A stretch of 64,000 bases of DNA from Collimonas sp. PA-H2 (GCF_002564105.1 NZ_PDBX01000001.1:3038001-3102000), one strand, 5' to 3'; positions 25,801 to 37,423 are shown, numbered from the stretch's first letter. The notes: generated by a model not told the origin, from the sequence alone. A program made the numbers and translations.

Positions 25801-26349
25801 CTAATCATGTTTGAAAGAACTGATGAAAGTATCAACATTTTCCCGGGAAACCTGTTTTTCCGGACCCATCACGATGACCTGGTAGATTTCCTTGTCCTTG
25901 CTGACAAAGTGCCCGAACAGTATTTCTTCCTTGCCGGCGGGGGTCTTGCCGACTGCTTCGATGTCGATGCTGGACGACAGCCCTTGCGCGCTGCTGGCGG
26001 CCGCGGTCGATTTCTCCGAACGGACCGTGCCATTGATATTTTTCACCAGCGCGGTTTTCATTGCAATCAGGGCGGCCTGCGCCTTGGCGGCATCGGGTAC
26101 GCTGGCGCTACCCACCGCGAACACCGTGTCGTCGACCTTGGAGGCAGTCATGGTCATGGTGAGTACGGTGCCGTCGAGGTCGACCGGGCGCGCAAAGGTC
26201 GAGGGTTTGGTCGGCAGCAATACGCTGTAAGGCGCATCCTTGCTGCGCACTTCGCGCCAGTTGAACTTGGGCGAACAGGCTGAAAGCAAGATCATTGCGC
26301 CGGCGGACAGCAGCAATGCGCGGACGACTGGATGAGAGGCAGTTTTCAC
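25801..26349 (-). CDS. Uncharacterised lipoprotein
   Basis: A 182-residue protein with a lipoprotein signal ending ILLSAC (Cys at about residue 25), so it should be anchored in the outer or inner membrane facing the periplasm. The mature domain starts with FNWREVR and holds the segment PYSVLLPTKPSTFARPV, a pattern shared by a family of hypothetical betaproteobacterial lipoproteins. I do not recognise an activity. It has 66 bp to the next gene and probably its own promoter. Confidence 0.75.
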   Translation of the reverse strand: MKTASHPVVRALLLSAGAMILLSACSPKFNWREVRSKDAPYSVLLPTKPSTFARPVDLDGTVLTMTMTASKVDDTVFAVGSASVPDAAKAQAALIAMKTALVKNINGTVRSEKSTAAASSAQGLSSSIDIEAVGKTPAGKEEILFGHFVSKDKEIYQVIVMGPEKQVSRENVDTFISSFKHD

Positions 26350-26415
26350 GGGCGAGTTTTCACGAGCGAATTTTTCACGAGATCATGCAGCAAGCTGCAA
26401 AGAGGGAAACGGCCT

Positions 26416-27375
26416 CTATGGTATCTGATGCTGGAAAGTGCGCACACCAAAAACGATGCCTATGCACAACAAGACGATCCCCGCCATTACCTGCGCGCCA
26501 GGCACCGCGCCACGGAAAATGAAGGCGTACAGCAGGGCCGACAAGGTTTCGAAGACGATCAGCTGCGCCAGCAGCGCCGTCGGCAGGTGCTGGCTGGCCT
26601 TGTTCCAGAGCAAGGTGCCGATCCAGGAAGCGGACAGGCCGATAATCAGCATCAGGCCGACAAACTGCAGCGGCCGCGGGCCGAACGGGAAAGCGTATGC
26701 GCCGCCGCTCAGCTTCTGGTAAGCGCCGTAGGCGAACAGCCCGGTCAAGGCCAGCGGCAACACCGCCAGGCCTTGGGCGGTGGCCCAGGTGGACGGGCTG
26801 ATGTGTGGATTGGCGCGCAGGTAGCGGGCATTGACGATCGGGTACCAGGTCCAGGCGGCGACGGCGCCGAGCGCAATCAGGCAGCCCAGCAGATAGTCGC
26901 TCATCGAGCGCGTGTTGCTGCTGCCGGCCTGCTGCATATGCGTCAGTTCGGCGGCGTTCACGCACAGGATGCCGATGAAGATGATCACCAGCGAAGGCGC
27001 CAGCCGGCGCCAGGCCACGCTTTCGGCCGCATGGCCCGGCGCCCAGTTGGAAAATACCGAAATCACCACTGGCAGGGTGCCGATCAGCATGGTCGGCAGC
27101 GGCGCGTCGGCCAGCTGGATCGCCGTCGCCAGGGCGGCGTAATACAGCAGGTTGCCGACCAGTGAAAGTTTCAGGGCGGCGCGCCAGTCAGCCTTGCTCA
27201 AGGCGGCGATGCGCTTGCGATGCAGCATGGCCGGCACCAGCGCAATCAGGCCGAATGCCACATAGCGGCCGAACGACAGCATCAGCCCCGGGTAGTCCGG
27301 CAGCAGCAGCGGTGCAATGAAGACCAGTCCCCACATCAGGCCGGCGCCGAGCGCGCATAAGAGCCCGGTCAGCAT
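26416..27375 (-). CDS. DMT-superfamily transporter (EamA domains)
   Basis: A 319-residue membrane protein with ten predicted helices in two EamA repeats. The start GLLCALGAGLMWGLVFIAPLLL, core AGLMWGLVFIAPL, is typical. EamA proteins are metabolite exporters or importers; substrate is unknown. It is followed at some distance upstream by an AraC regulator on the same strand (93 bp gap), which could control it. Confidence 0.87.
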   Translation of the reverse strand: MLTGLLCALGAGLMWGLVFIAPLLLPDYPGLMLSFGRYVAFGLIALVPAMLHRKRIAALSKADWRAALKLSLVGNLLYYAALATAIQLADAPLPTMLIGTLPVVISVFSNWAPGHAAESVAWRRLAPSLVIIFIGILCVNAAELTHMQQAGSSNTRSMSDYLLGCLIALGAVAAWTWYPIVNARYLRANPHISPSTWATAQGLAVLPLALTGLFAYGAYQKLSGGAYAFPFGPRPLQFVGLMLIIGLSASWIGTLLWNKASQHLPTALLAQLIVFETLSALLYAFIFRGAVPGAQVMAGIVLLCIGIVFGVRTFQHQIP

Positions 27376-27467
27376 GGCGAACGGCGCAAGCGGGTGGTAA
27401 CGGTAAAACGAGCTGAGGCCATAGGGAGATCAAGGGTGAGTAGCGACTGCACTCATCATGCCTAGAT

Positions 27468-28304
27468 TCAAGCCAGCGGTCTTGTACCAATTTGCTGTTG
27501 ATACTGCGCCGGCGTGACGCCGTAGGCACGCTTGAACCAGCGCGTCAGGTGACTCTGGTCGGTCAGGCCGACCGCGGCGGCGGCATGGCTGGGCGTGCTG
27601 CGCTGGGCCAGCAGGCTCTTGGCGCGGGCGGCGCGGCGCGCCTGCAGGTATTGGTGCGGGGTGGCGTGGAATTCGGCGGCGAAGGTGCGCACGAAGTGAA
27701 ATACCGACATGCCGGCTTCCGCCGCCAGGGTATCGATGTGCAGGGTCTGGTCCAGATTGGCTTCGATGCAGTCAAGCACGCGCCGCATGGCCAGCATGCG
27801 CCGCGGATGGTGGGCCGTGATGGTGGCGGCGGGGCGCAGATTCTTGCCGTAGCGCTGGGTTACGGCATCGATCAGCTGGGTGAAATGGGAAACGAAGGCG
27901 ATGTCGTCAGGCGCCTGCCACATGCGCCTGAAGAGCTGGCGGAAGCTGTCGGCCAGTGCCGGATCGTGTTCCGTGGCGCCGCTGAAGTAGGCTTCGCTGC
28001 CGGTCATTTCGTGCAAGACACGCGGCTCGATATACAGCATCTGGTAAGTCCAGCCGGCCGCGACTTCAGCGTGGCCGTCATGCAATTCGTCCGGGTTGAG
28101 CAGCACCAGTGTGCCGGCCGGGGCCAGGTGCTGCCCACCCTTGTAGCTGAAGCGCTCGACCCCGCTTTCGATCGCGCCCAGCGAATAGGCGTCGTGCACA
28201 TGCGGAGCGAATTCGTGATCCACCAGCCGCGCCGAATACAATTCCACGCCCGGCAGATGCGGGCTGGTCTTGAAGGTGACGAATTCGGACGGATGATGGA
28301 ACAC
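27468..28304 (-). CDS. AraC-family transcriptional regulator
   Basis: A 278-residue protein with an N-terminal AraC-type ligand-binding cupin domain (about 10-150, HVHDAYSLGAIESG) and a C-terminal double helix-turn-helix (about 180-275) with GMSVFHFVRTFAAEFHATPHQYL (core HFVRTFAAEFHATPHQY) and VGLTDQSHLTRWFKRAYG (core DQSHLTRWFKRAYG). Proteins of this type next to LysE or EamA exporters often respond to an amino acid. The EamA gene downstream is the likely target. Confidence 0.88.
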   Translation of the reverse strand: MFHHPSEFVTFKTSPHLPGVELYSARLVDHEFAPHVHDAYSLGAIESGVERFSYKGGQHLAPAGTLVLLNPDELHDGHAEVAAGWTYQMLYIEPRVLHEMTGSEAYFSGATEHDPALADSFRQLFRRMWQAPDDIAFVSHFTQLIDAVTQRYGKNLRPAATITAHHPRRMLAMRRVLDCIEANLDQTLHIDTLAAEAGMSVFHFVRTFAAEFHATPHQYLQARRAARAKSLLAQRSTPSHAAAAVGLTDQSHLTRWFKRAYGVTPAQYQQQIGTRPLA

Positions 28305-28313
28305 GGTGGTTTC

Positions 28314-29240
28314 TCAGGCCAGCCGCGCCAGATGGCGCCGTACCGACAGTAGCGCGCCAACCAGGCCGAGGCTGGCGCTGATCGCCAGCAGCACTGCGCT
28401 GGCCAGCCAGTTCAGCGGCAGCAGGCGGAATTCGGAAGCATACAGCCGGGCAAATTCAGAGATCGCCTGGTTCAAGGGCTGCAGACCGAGCGCCACCGCG
28501 GCCAGCGCCAGGCCGCCGGCGCACAGGCCGAGCAGGGCGCCGGTGTAATAGAAGGGCCGGTGGATGAAGCTGTCGGTAGCGCCGACCAGCTTGGCCACGG
28601 CGATTTCCTCGCGCTGCGTCAGCACCTGCAGGCGCACGGTATTGAACACCACCGCCACCACCACTACCGCCAGCGTCGCCGCCAGGAACAGCAGCACCAG
28701 GCGCAGGATACCGAGCAAGGCGGCCAGCCGCTTGACCCATTCCGAATCGACCTGCACGGTATCGACGCCGGGCAGCGCCTTGAGGTCGGCCGCGATGACA
28801 TCGATGCGGGCAGCGTCGGGGGCATCGTGGAAACCGGCCAGCTTCAGCACATACGCGTCCGGCAGAGGATTCTGGCCGAGAGTGGTCAGGGCATCGTCCA
28901 TGCCGGTCTTGTTTTTCAGGCTGATCAAGGCGTCTTCGCGCGGAATGAACAGCACCTTGGCCGCGCTGTGGTGTTGCTGCAGGACAGCGGCTATGGGTTT
29001 GGCCAGCGCCGTGGTCTTGTCGCGCGCCGCATCCAGCGTCATGAAGATGCTGATTTCCGGCTCCACCGCCAGCTGTTCCGATACTGGCCGGATGTTTTCG
29101 ATCAGGGTCAAGCCGCCGAACGGCAAGGCCAGCGCAATCGCCACCACCAGCACATTGAGGGCAAAGCCGCCGGGCGCCTTGAACATATGGATGAAGGCGT
29201 CGCTGATGGCGAACAGATGTTGTCGCAGCCAGCTCTTCAT
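28314..29240 (-). CDS. ftsX: Cell division protein FtsX
   Basis: A 308-residue permease-like protein with four membrane helices: one near residue 25-45 and three after 175. The large periplasmic loop between helices 1 and 2 carries the part that activates septal cell-wall hydrolases. The AAIRLVVLFLAAT-like block is present as LVLLFLAATLAVVVVAVVFNT and LQVLTQREEIAVAKLVGAT follows, as in all FtsX. The start overlaps the ftsE stop by 4 bp. Confidence 0.94.
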   Translation of the reverse strand: MKSWLRQHLFAISDAFIHMFKAPGGFALNVLVVAIALALPFGGLTLIENIRPVSEQLAVEPEISIFMTLDAARDKTTALAKPIAAVLQQHHSAAKVLFIPREDALISLKNKTGMDDALTTLGQNPLPDAYVLKLAGFHDAPDAARIDVIAADLKALPGVDTVQVDSEWVKRLAALLGILRLVLLFLAATLAVVVVAVVFNTVRLQVLTQREEIAVAKLVGATDSFIHRPFYYTGALLGLCAGGLALAAVALGLQPLNQAISEFARLYASEFRLLPLNWLASAVLLAISASLGLVGALLSVRRHLARLA

Positions 29241-29929
29241 GCCGCACCTCCGGTGTTGCGCACGGCGGAATTCTGCCAGTGATCGACAATCTGGCCCTGG
29301 TCCAGGAACACCACGCGGTTGGCGCTGTTGAGGAACTGCTCGTCATGGGTGGAAATCAGGCAGGTGACGCCGACCGCATGGAAGGATTTGAGCGCATCCA
29401 GCACCTTGTTGGCGTTGTCGCGGTCGAGATTGGCGGTCGGTTCGTCGGCCAGGATGATCTGCGGCCGGTTGACGATGGCGCGTGCGATCGATACCCGCTG
29501 CTGTTCGCCGCCCGAGAGGGCGAGCGGATCGGTGGCCGCTTTGTCCAGCAGGCCGACCCGGTCCAGCGCGGCTTGCGCGCGCTTCTCGGCTTCGGTCCGG
29601 GTGGCGCCGGTGACCAGCAAGGGCAGCATGACATTGGCCAGCACGCTGCGGTCCTGCAGCAGCTTCTGCTGTTGCAGGATCAGCCCGAGGTTGCGCCGCA
29701 GGTAGGGCAGGCCGGACGACTTCAGCTTGCCGACATTGGCGCCGCTGACCGTCAGGGCGCCGCTGCTGGGACGTTCGATTGCCGCAATCAGGTTGAGCAA
29801 GGTGGTTTTGCCGGCGCCGGACGGGCCGGCCAGGAAAATCAGATCGCCCTTGTTGACCGTCAGCGTGATATCGCGCAGCGCGAACACGTCGCGCGCATAT
29901 TTCTTGGATACCTGGTTGAATTCAATCAT
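29237..29929 (-). CDS. ftsE: Cell division ATP-binding protein FtsE
   Basis: A 230-residue ABC ATPase. Walker A is GPSGAGKTTLLN, the Q-loop follows, the signature is LSGGEQQRVSIARA and Walker B is IILADEPTANLD, with the switch His in STHDEQF. It pairs with FtsX to couple ATP hydrolysis to peptidoglycan splitting at the septum. The first residues MIEFNQVSKKYARDV are typical of FtsE. Confidence 0.95.
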   Translation of the reverse strand: MIEFNQVSKKYARDVFALRDITLTVNKGDLIFLAGPSGAGKTTLLNLIAAIERPSSGALTVSGANVGKLKSSGLPYLRRNLGLILQQQKLLQDRSVLANVMLPLLVTGATRTEAEKRAQAALDRVGLLDKAATDPLALSGGEQQRVSIARAIVNRPQIILADEPTANLDRDNANKVLDALKSFHAVGVTCLISTHDEQFLNSANRVVFLDQGQIVDHWQNSAVRNTGGAA

Positions 29930-29989
29930 TGCAAATGTTGGCTAGTAGCGATGGCAATACAGCTTGAATGGAAACCCGGAACAACGTTT

Positions 29990-31156
29990 TTAACTAAGCA
30001 ATGCATCCACAAAATCAGCGGCGTTAAACGGTTGCAAGTCTTCTATCTGTTCGCCGACGCCGATGAAGTACACCGGGATGGCGCGGGTGGTGGCGATGGC
30101 CGCCAGCACGCCGCCCTTGGCGGTGCCGTCCAGCTTGGTGATCACCAGCCCGGTCAGACCCAGCGCATCGTCGAAGGCCTTGACTTGCGCCAGTGCGTTC
30201 TGGCCGGTGTTGCCGTCGATGACCAGCAGGATTTCATGCGGCGCGGTGGCCATGCCTTTGCCGATGACGCGTTTGATTTTTTTCAGTTCGTCCATCAGGT
30301 GCAACTGGGTCGGCAGGCGGCCGGCAGTATCCACCATGACGACATTGGTGCCGCGCGCCTGCGCCGAATGCACGGCGTCGAAAGCCACCGCCGCCGGATC
30401 GCCGGATTCCTGGGCGATCACGGTGACGTTATTGCGCTCGCCCCAGATCGTCAATTGTTCGCGCGCGGCGGCGCGGAAAGTATCGCCAGCCGCCAGCAAC
30501 ACCGATTGCTTGTGGGCTTGCAGGTGCTTGGCGAGCTTGCCGATGGTGGTGGTCTTGCCGGCGCCGTTGACGCCGGCGATCATCATCACCAGCGGCTGAT
30601 GCTGGTCCAGCACCAGCGGTTTTTGCAAGGGCGACAGCAAATCGATCAGCAAGCTGCGCAACGCCTCCTTGACCTGGGCCGCTTCCGTCAGTTTTTCTTC
30701 CTTGACCTTCTTTTTCAGGGCGTTGAGCAGGAAATGGGTGGCGTCGACGCCAGCATCCGACACCAGCAGGGCCGATTCCAGTTCCTCGTACAAGTCGTCG
30801 TCGATCTTGGCGCCGACGAACAGGGTGCTCAGGTTGGAGGAGGTCTTGGACAGCCCGCTTTTCAGGCGCGACAGCCAGGAGCGTTTTTGCTCCGCTGCCA
30901 CCGGCGCTGAGACAATTTCGCTTTCTGCTTCGGCGATTGCGACGACTGGCGGCGGCGCGTTTGGCGCAACAGATGGAACAATAACCGGAGCAACGGCCGG
31001 TGTAACAACTGTCGGCGTTGTCACCGGCGCAACATCGTCCACCGCAGCTGGCGTCACGCCGGCTGGAGCGATTTCTACTGCTTCTAGCTGCGGTAATTCT
31101 GCTGCCGGCAAAGGCGCAACTTCGGGTTTTGGTTTTTTCTTGAAGAAACTAAACAT
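29990..31156 (-). CDS. ftsY: Signal recognition particle receptor FtsY
   Basis: A 388-residue SRP receptor. It starts MFSFFKKKPKP, the short basic membrane-targeting segment, followed by a proline/valine/alanine-rich A region (to about residue 90). The N domain and the GTPase G domain follow, with GVNGAGKTTTIGKLA (G1), DTAGRLPTQ (G3) and TKLDGTAKGG (G4). The start at 31156 is chosen because the family N-terminus begins there; a further 25 codons upstream are open but not conserved. It is 61 bp before ftsE in the same direction. Confidence 0.95.
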   Translation of the reverse strand: MFSFFKKKPKPEVAPLPAAELPQLEAVEIAPAGVTPAAVDDVAPVTTPTVVTPAVAPVIVPSVAPNAPPPVVAIAEAESEIVSAPVAAEQKRSWLSRLKSGLSKTSSNLSTLFVGAKIDDDLYEELESALLVSDAGVDATHFLLNALKKKVKEEKLTEAAQVKEALRSLLIDLLSPLQKPLVLDQHQPLVMMIAGVNGAGKTTTIGKLAKHLQAHKQSVLLAAGDTFRAAAREQLTIWGERNNVTVIAQESGDPAAVAFDAVHSAQARGTNVVMVDTAGRLPTQLHLMDELKKIKRVIGKGMATAPHEILLVIDGNTGQNALAQVKAFDDALGLTGLVITKLDGTAKGGVLAAIATTRAIPVYFIGVGEQIEDLQPFNAADFVDALLS

Positions 31157-31371
31157 CTGAGGCCTGGTCTGTCGGGCGGTGAAAAAGGGTGCGGCGGCGG
31201 GCTGTCGGAGCCTGCCGCACAAGAGGTACAATCACCGGCATTCTATCAGAGCACCGGCTATCGATTTACGGATAGTCTTGCCCGCCGGCCTCTAATTTGA
31301 CTGCCGTAGGCGCCAAAATCGAGGCCGAAGCGACGAAATCCGGGCAATTTTCCCCATCTTTATTAAACTTA

Positions 31372-32554
<1,183 letters not shown>

Positions 32555-32639
32555 GCGACCCAGGCTTAAAGAGAATAAAATGGCCAAAGCAGGACGGGAT
32601 TGCCCGTTTTGCTTCCGGTCCCGCCGTATTTTGATTTAA

Positions 32640-32930
<291 letters not shown>

Positions 32931-33049
32931 TCCGTCATTAAACCTGCTGCCGCGCGCAGCAAGCACCAAATCGGCACTATGCCGATTTCGTCATCTATTC
33001 CAAGGCGTAGCAGCAAGACAGCGCCGCCCGCGCCGACTACGCTGTCGGT

Positions 33050-33985
33050 ATGGAAAAAATCTCGATTCTCGATTCCCACACCGGCGGTGAACCCACCCGC
33101 CTGGTGCTGGCTGGCGGCCCCGATCTTGGCAACGGGCCTTTGTCCGAACGGCTGCAGCTGCTGGGCGCGCAGCACGACCGCCTGCGTATCGCCACCGTGT
33201 GCGAGCCGCGCGGTTCCGATGTGCTGGTCGGCGCGCTGCTGTGCCAGCCGCAAGACCCGGCCTGCGCCGCCGGCGTCATCTTTTTCAATAATGTCGGCTA
33301 TCTCGGCATGTGCGGGCACGGCACCATCGGGCTGGTGGCATCGCTGGCCTACCTGGGCCGTATAGGCCCAGGCCGTTATCGGATCGAAACGCCGGTCGGC
33401 GTGGTCGAGACCGAGCTGCATGCCGACGCCAGCGTGACCGTACACAATATCCCCGCCTATCGCTTGCGCAAGGACGTCGCTTTGCAGGTTCCCGGTTATG
33501 GCCGCGTGGTAGGCGATATCGCCTGGGGCGGCAACTGGTTTTTCCTGGTCGGTGAGCACGGGCTGGATGTGCAGCAAGAGAACATCGCCGCCCTCAGCAC
33601 TTTTGCCCAGGCAGTGCGTGCAGCTCTCGAACTGGCCGGCATCACCGGCGCCGCCGGCGCCCAGATCGATCACATCGAGTTGTTCGGCCCGGCGCGGCAG
33701 ACCGGCAACCACAGCCGCAATTTCGTGCTGTGTCCCGGCAACGCCTACGACCGTTCGCCCTGCGGCACCGGCACCAGCGCCAAGCTGGCTTGCCTGGCGG
33801 CCGACGGCAAGCTGGCCGAGGGCGTTGTCTGGCGCCAGGAAAGCATCATAGGCAGCGTCTTCGAAGCTTCCTACCGGCGCCACGGCGAACAGATCCTGCC
33901 CGCTATCCGCGGCACCGCCTATGTCAATGCCGAGAGCAGCTTTATCTTGCAGCCGGACGATCCCTTCGCCTGGGGCATCATTTGA
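33050..33985 (+). CDS. lhpA: 4-hydroxyproline 2-epimerase
   Basis: A 311-residue proline-racemase family enzyme. The catalytic cysteine pair is Cys88 in GMCGHGTIG and Cys238 in [11 protein letters not shown], and both are present, which separates epimerase/racemase from the dehydratase branch. It should turn trans-4-hydroxy-L-proline into cis-4-hydroxy-D-proline. The following genes encode the dehydrogenase for that product, supporting hydroxyproline rather than proline. Its stop overlaps the TTG start of the next gene. Confidence 0.93.
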   Translation: MEKISILDSHTGGEPTRLVLAGGPDLGNGPLSERLQLLGAQHDRLRIATVCEPRGSDVLVGALLCQPQDPACAAGVIFFNNVGYLGMCGHGTIGLVASLAYLGRIGPGRYRIETPVGVVETELHADASVTVHNIPAYRLRKDVALQVPGYGRVVGDIAWGGNWFFLVGEHGLDVQQENIAALSTFAQAVRAALELAGITGAAGAQIDHIELFGPARQTGNHSRNFVLCPGNAYDRSPCGTGTSAKLACLAADGKLAEGVVWRQESIIGSVFEASYRRHGEQILPAIRGTAYVNAESSFILQPDDPFAWGII

Positions 33986-35103
33986 GCATCGATATCTTGA
34001 TCGTCGGCGCCGGCATCATCGGCGCCGCCTGCGCCGACGCGCTGGCGGCTGAGGGCTTGGCGGTGATGGTGGTGGAACGTGAAGCGACCGGCAGCGGCGC
34101 CACCGCAGCCGGCATGGGGCACCTGGTAGTCATGGACGACAATCCGGCAGAACTGGCGCTGACTTCGTACTCGCTCGCTTTGTGGCGGCAGCTCGCCGGC
34201 GCCGATCCCGCGGCGCATGAATACAGCGGCTGCGGCACGATATGGATCGCCGCCGACGATGAAGAAATGGCGGCGGCGGGCGACAAGCAAGCCACCTTGC
34301 AGGCGCACGGCATTGCCTGCGAGATGCTGGATGCGGCCGCCCTGTATGCGCATGAGCCGCAGCTGCGGCCTGGATTGAGCGGCGGCTTGCGCGTCGGCGG
34401 CGATGCGATCGTCTATCCGCCGAAAAGCGCCGCATTGCTGTTGGCGCGAGCGCAGGGCCGCGGCGCGCAAGTACGCGCAGGACAGGTGCAGGCGATTACC
34501 AGCCACGGCGTGCTGCTGGCCGACGGCAGCGAGCTGCATGCTGACAGAGTGCTGGTGGCGAACGGCAGTGCATCGGTGCAGCTGTTGCCGGAACTGCCGA
34601 TCCGGCCGAAGAAAGGCCATATCGTCATCACCGACCGCTATCCGGGCCTGATCCGCCATCAGCTGGTCGAACTCGGCTATATCAAAAGCGCGCACGCAGC
34701 CAGTGGCGATTCGGTCGCCTTCAATCTGCAGCCGCGTCCGACCGGACAATTGCTGATCGGCTCCTCTCGTCAATTCGATGGCGCCGATAAGGCGATCGAG
34801 CCGAAGATCCTGGCGCGCATGCTGGCCCACGCAACCAGCTTTGTTCCAGCGCTAGCCGACTTGCATGCCTTGCGTTGCTGGACCGGATTGCGCGCCGCCA
34901 GCAGCGACGGCTTGCCGCTGATCGGACCGCATCCGTCGCGGCCGGATGTCTGGCTAGCCACCGGCCATGAAGGACTGGGGATTACCACCTCGCTGGCCAG
35001 CGCCCAACTGCTGGCTGCGCAGATTGTCGGCAAACAGGCGCAGATTCCGCTGGCGCCTTATCTGCCGGCGCGTTTTGGGCAACTTGGAATGTCAAATGGC
35101 TGA
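33982..35103 (+). CDS. FAD-dependent D-hydroxyproline dehydrogenase subunit
   Basis: A 373-residue DAO-family flavoprotein beginning with TTG and the dinucleotide fold [18 protein letters not shown]. It contains [12 protein letters not shown] and the C-terminal [18 protein letters not shown] region typical of the HcnC-like subunit. The start is fixed by the Rossmann motif, which begins four codons later, and by the overlap with the preceding stop. With the two next genes it forms a three-subunit membrane-linked dehydrogenase related to HcnABC that oxidises cis-4-hydroxy-D-proline. Confidence 0.88.
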   Translation: MSIDILIVGAGIIGAACADALAAEGLAVMVVEREATGSGATAAGMGHLVVMDDNPAELALTSYSLALWRQLAGADPAAHEYSGCGTIWIAADDEEMAAAGDKQATLQAHGIACEMLDAAALYAHEPQLRPGLSGGLRVGGDAIVYPPKSAALLLARAQGRGAQVRAGQVQAITSHGVLLADGSELHADRVLVANGSASVQLLPELPIRPKKGHIVITDRYPGLIRHQLVELGYIKSAHAASGDSVAFNLQPRPTGQLLIGSSRQFDGADKAIEPKILARMLAHATSFVPALADLHALRCWTGLRAASSDGLPLIGPHPSRPDVWLATGHEGLGITTSLASAQLLAAQIVGKQAQIPLAPYLPARFGQLGMSNG

Positions 35104-35371
35104 ATTAATGGCTGAAAATCGCATCGAAGTAAACATCAACGGCAGCAGCGTGACGGTGGCGGCCGGTTGCAGCGTAGCGGCGGCGCTGGCTGTGGCCGCT
35201 GCGCCAGGCATCACGCGGCGTTCGGTCAGCGGCATGCCGCGGGCGCCGCTGTGCGGCATGGGCATCTGCCAGGAATGCCGGGTCAGCATAGACGGGCGCG
35301 CGCATCGTTTGGCTTGCCAGACTGAGTGCGTCGCCGGCATGCGGATAGAAACTGCGCAGGCTGCCGCATGA
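35096..35371 (+). CDS. [2Fe-2S] subunit of hydroxyproline dehydrogenase
   Basis: A 91-residue protein with the ferredoxin fold of HcnA-like subunits. Three cysteines are in PLCGMGICQECRVSIDG and a fourth in RLACQTEC, matching a plant-type [2Fe-2S] site (CGMGICQEC, then C). The ATG at 35096 overlaps the end of the previous gene; a second ATG four codons on (35108) is also possible. It should shuttle electrons between the two flavin subunits. Confidence 0.87.
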   Translation: MAELMAENRIEVNINGSSVTVAAGCSVAAALAVAAAPGITRRSVSGMPRAPLCGMGICQECRVSIDGRAHRLACQTECVAGMRIETAQAAA

Positions 35372-36657
35372 CGCACGCGAAGTTGGACATCGTGATCGTC
35401 GGCGCCGGGCCGGCCGGACTGGCTGCCGCCAGGAGTGCAGCGCAAAGCGGCGCCGCCGTGGCGCTGGTCGACGACAACCCGCGTGCCGGCGGTCAGATCT
35501 GGCGCGGCGGCCCGCAGCACAGCGCGCAGCCGCAAGCTAAAGAATTATGGGATCAATTGCAGCAGATGGCGAATGTGCAGTGGTACATGCAGAGCCGCGT
35601 GCTTGCTCAGGCAGGAGCGATGCAATTGCTGCTGGAAAGCCCGCAGCAGACTTTCAAGCTAGGTTACCGCAAGCTGATACTGGCAACCGGTGCGCGTGAA
35701 CGGTTGCTGCCGTTTACCGGCTGGACGTTGCCTGGCGTGACCGGCGCCGGCGGCTTGCAGGCATTGGTCAAAGGCGCTTATCCGGTGCTTGGCAAACGCA
35801 TCGTGGTGGCCGGATCCGGACCCTTGCTGCTGGCGGTGGCGGCGACTCTGCAGCAGCACGGTGCACAGGTGCTGCACATACTGGAACAAAGCAGCTGGCG
35901 CAAGCTGGCCGGGTTTGCGTTGCAACTCACGCGCACGCCCGCCAAATTACGCCAGGCCTGGCAATTGCGCAGCCAGCTGACCGGCGTGCCGTATCACGCT
36001 GACAGCTATGTGTTGCAAGCGCAGGGCGAGGGACAGTTGCGCGCGGTGCAGATGATGGTGGCCGGGAAGATCCTGAGCGTGGAGTGCGACTATCTGGCTT
36101 GCGGCTACGGCCTGTTGCCCAATACCGAGCTGGCGCAGGCGCTCGGCTGCAGCATCGCGGACGGCGCGGTACGGGTAGATGCGCAGCAACGCACCAGCAT
36201 GCAAGACGTGTACTGCGCCGGCGAGGGCAGTGGCGTCGGCGGCGTCGATCTGGCGCTGGCCGAGGGGCATATCGCCGGCCTCCATGCCGCCGGTTCAGGC
36301 GCCGCCGAACGCGGCTGGCTGGCGCAGCGGCGCATTCAACAAGCTTTCTCCAGGCGCCTGGAGAGCGCATTTTCCTTGCGCCCTGAATTGCGCCGTCTGT
36401 GCGCGCCGGAAACCCTGGTGTGCCGTTGCGAAGATGTGGCTTATGGCGCTTTGCAAGAGCACGCCAGCTGGCGCAGTGCGAAACTGCATACGCGCTGCGG
36501 CATGGGGCCATGCCAGGGCCGGGTCTGCGGCGGCGCCACCGACTTCCTGTTTGGCTGGCAGCCGGATTCGGTGCGCTTGCCGATATCACCGGCGCGCGTT
36601 TCCAGCCTGATCGCTTTAGCGAACGCTGCCGCTGCAGAAAATCCCTGCTCGGAATAG
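35368..36657 (+). CDS. FAD/NAD-binding HcnB-like subunit of hydroxyproline dehydrogenase
   Basis: A 429-residue pyridine-nucleotide-disulfide-type oxidoreductase. The N-terminus IVIVGAGPAGLAAARSAAQ binds FAD and the second fold is RIVVAGSGPLLLAVAATL. A C-terminal BFD-like domain holds VCRCEDV and TRCGMGPCQGRVCG, another iron-sulfur site. The start at 35368 overlaps the preceding stop (ATGA). A frame extension to 35326 lies inside the previous gene and is not credible. Confidence 0.88.
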   Translation: MTHAKLDIVIVGAGPAGLAAARSAAQSGAAVALVDDNPRAGGQIWRGGPQHSAQPQAKELWDQLQQMANVQWYMQSRVLAQAGAMQLLLESPQQTFKLGYRKLILATGARERLLPFTGWTLPGVTGAGGLQALVKGAYPVLGKRIVVAGSGPLLLAVAATLQQHGAQVLHILEQSSWRKLAGFALQLTRTPAKLRQAWQLRSQLTGVPYHADSYVLQAQGEGQLRAVQMMVAGKILSVECDYLACGYGLLPNTELAQALGCSIADGAVRVDAQQRTSMQDVYCAGEGSGVGGVDLALAEGHIAGLHAAGSGAAERGWLAQRRIQQAFSRRLESAFSLRPELRRLCAPETLVCRCEDVAYGALQEHASWRSAKLHTRCGMGPCQGRVCGGATDFLFGWQPDSVRLPISPARVSSLIALANAAAAENPCSE

Positions 36658-36658
36658 C

Positions 36659-37423
36659 TTATCCCGCGTGCAGCAACTGCCGGTAGGCGCGCGGCGTAAC
36701 TCCGACCGTGGCCTTGAACTGGCGCGTGAATGCGCTGTGGTCGTGATAGCCGCAGGCGGCGGCGATCTCGGTGATGCTGTGCTGTCCGGCCAGCATCGCC
36801 GACGCCGCATCCAGGCGGGTCTTGATAATCATCTGCCGTGGATTCAGGGAAAAAATCCTTTGGAAATAGCGCTCCAGCTGCGCCACCGACAGCGCGGCGA
36901 GCCTGGCCAGTTCGGCGATCTGCAGGGGCTGGTCGTAGTGGTCATGGATGAAATGCGCAGCCGCGGCGACGCGCTTATACACCGGATGATTCTTGTCCGG
37001 CATCGCCAGGTCGCGTGAAATGCCGGCCATGCCGGCGATGCCGCCAGCGCGGTCGCGCAGCACGATCTTATGCGTGACGCACCAGCCCGGCGCGCGGTTC
37101 GGATAGAGATGCAGTTCCAGCTGGTCGTGGATGTCGATGCCGGTGCTGAGCACGCGCTGGTCTTGTGCTTTGTAGCTGGCCGCAAATTCCGACGGAAAGA
37201 TATCGCTCGCCGTGCGCCCCAGCAAAGCCGCTTTGTCGGCCAGGCCGCAGCGCGCCACCAGTGTGTGATTGACCACCAGGTATTCGGCTTGCATCCCCTT
37301 CACGAAAAACACGACATCCGGCAAGGTGTCGAACAGCGCTTCGGCGAAAAATACATTGCCCAGCGCTGCCGCCAGCAGGCTGCGGTCGGCGCTTGTTTCG
37401 GACAGGGCGGCGGAGTGGCTCAT
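36659..37423 (-). CDS. PAS-domain AraC-family regulator
   Basis: A 254-residue regulator with an N-terminal PAS sensor domain (about residues 28-140, FDTLPDVVFFVKG and the segment GRTASDIFP) and a C-terminal AraC helix-turn-helix (about 155-252, CGYHDHSAFTRQFKATVG and VTPRAYRQLL). The combination of PAS with AraC is uncommon but recurs next to hydroxyproline genes. The start at 37423 is supported by the conserved start of the PAS region; the frame extends 51 codons further without support. It converges on the HcnB-like gene with a single base between stops. Confidence 0.85.
   Translation of the reverse strand: MSHSAALSETSADRSLLAAALGNVFFAEALFDTLPDVVFFVKGMQAEYLVVNHTLVARCGLADKAALLGRTASDIFPSEFAASYKAQDQRVLSTGIDIHDQLELHLYPNRAPGWCVTHKIVLRDRAGGIAGMAGISRDLAMPDKNHPVYKRVAAAAHFIHDHYDQPLQIAELARLAALSVAQLERYFQRIFSLNPRQMIIKTRLDAASAMLAGQHSITEIAAACGYHDHSAFTRQFKATVGVTPRAYRQLLHAG

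Noticed and set aside
29279..30910. 543-codon plus-strand frame opposite ftsE and ftsY
   Set aside because: Composition is typical of antisense translation, and ftsE/ftsY on the other strand have complete family motifs.
32968..32988. AAATCGGC-ACTAT-GCCGATTT hairpin as terminator of the ferredoxin gene
   Set aside because: The stem is good but no T run follows on the plus strand, so I do not list it as a terminator; it may be only a weak structure.
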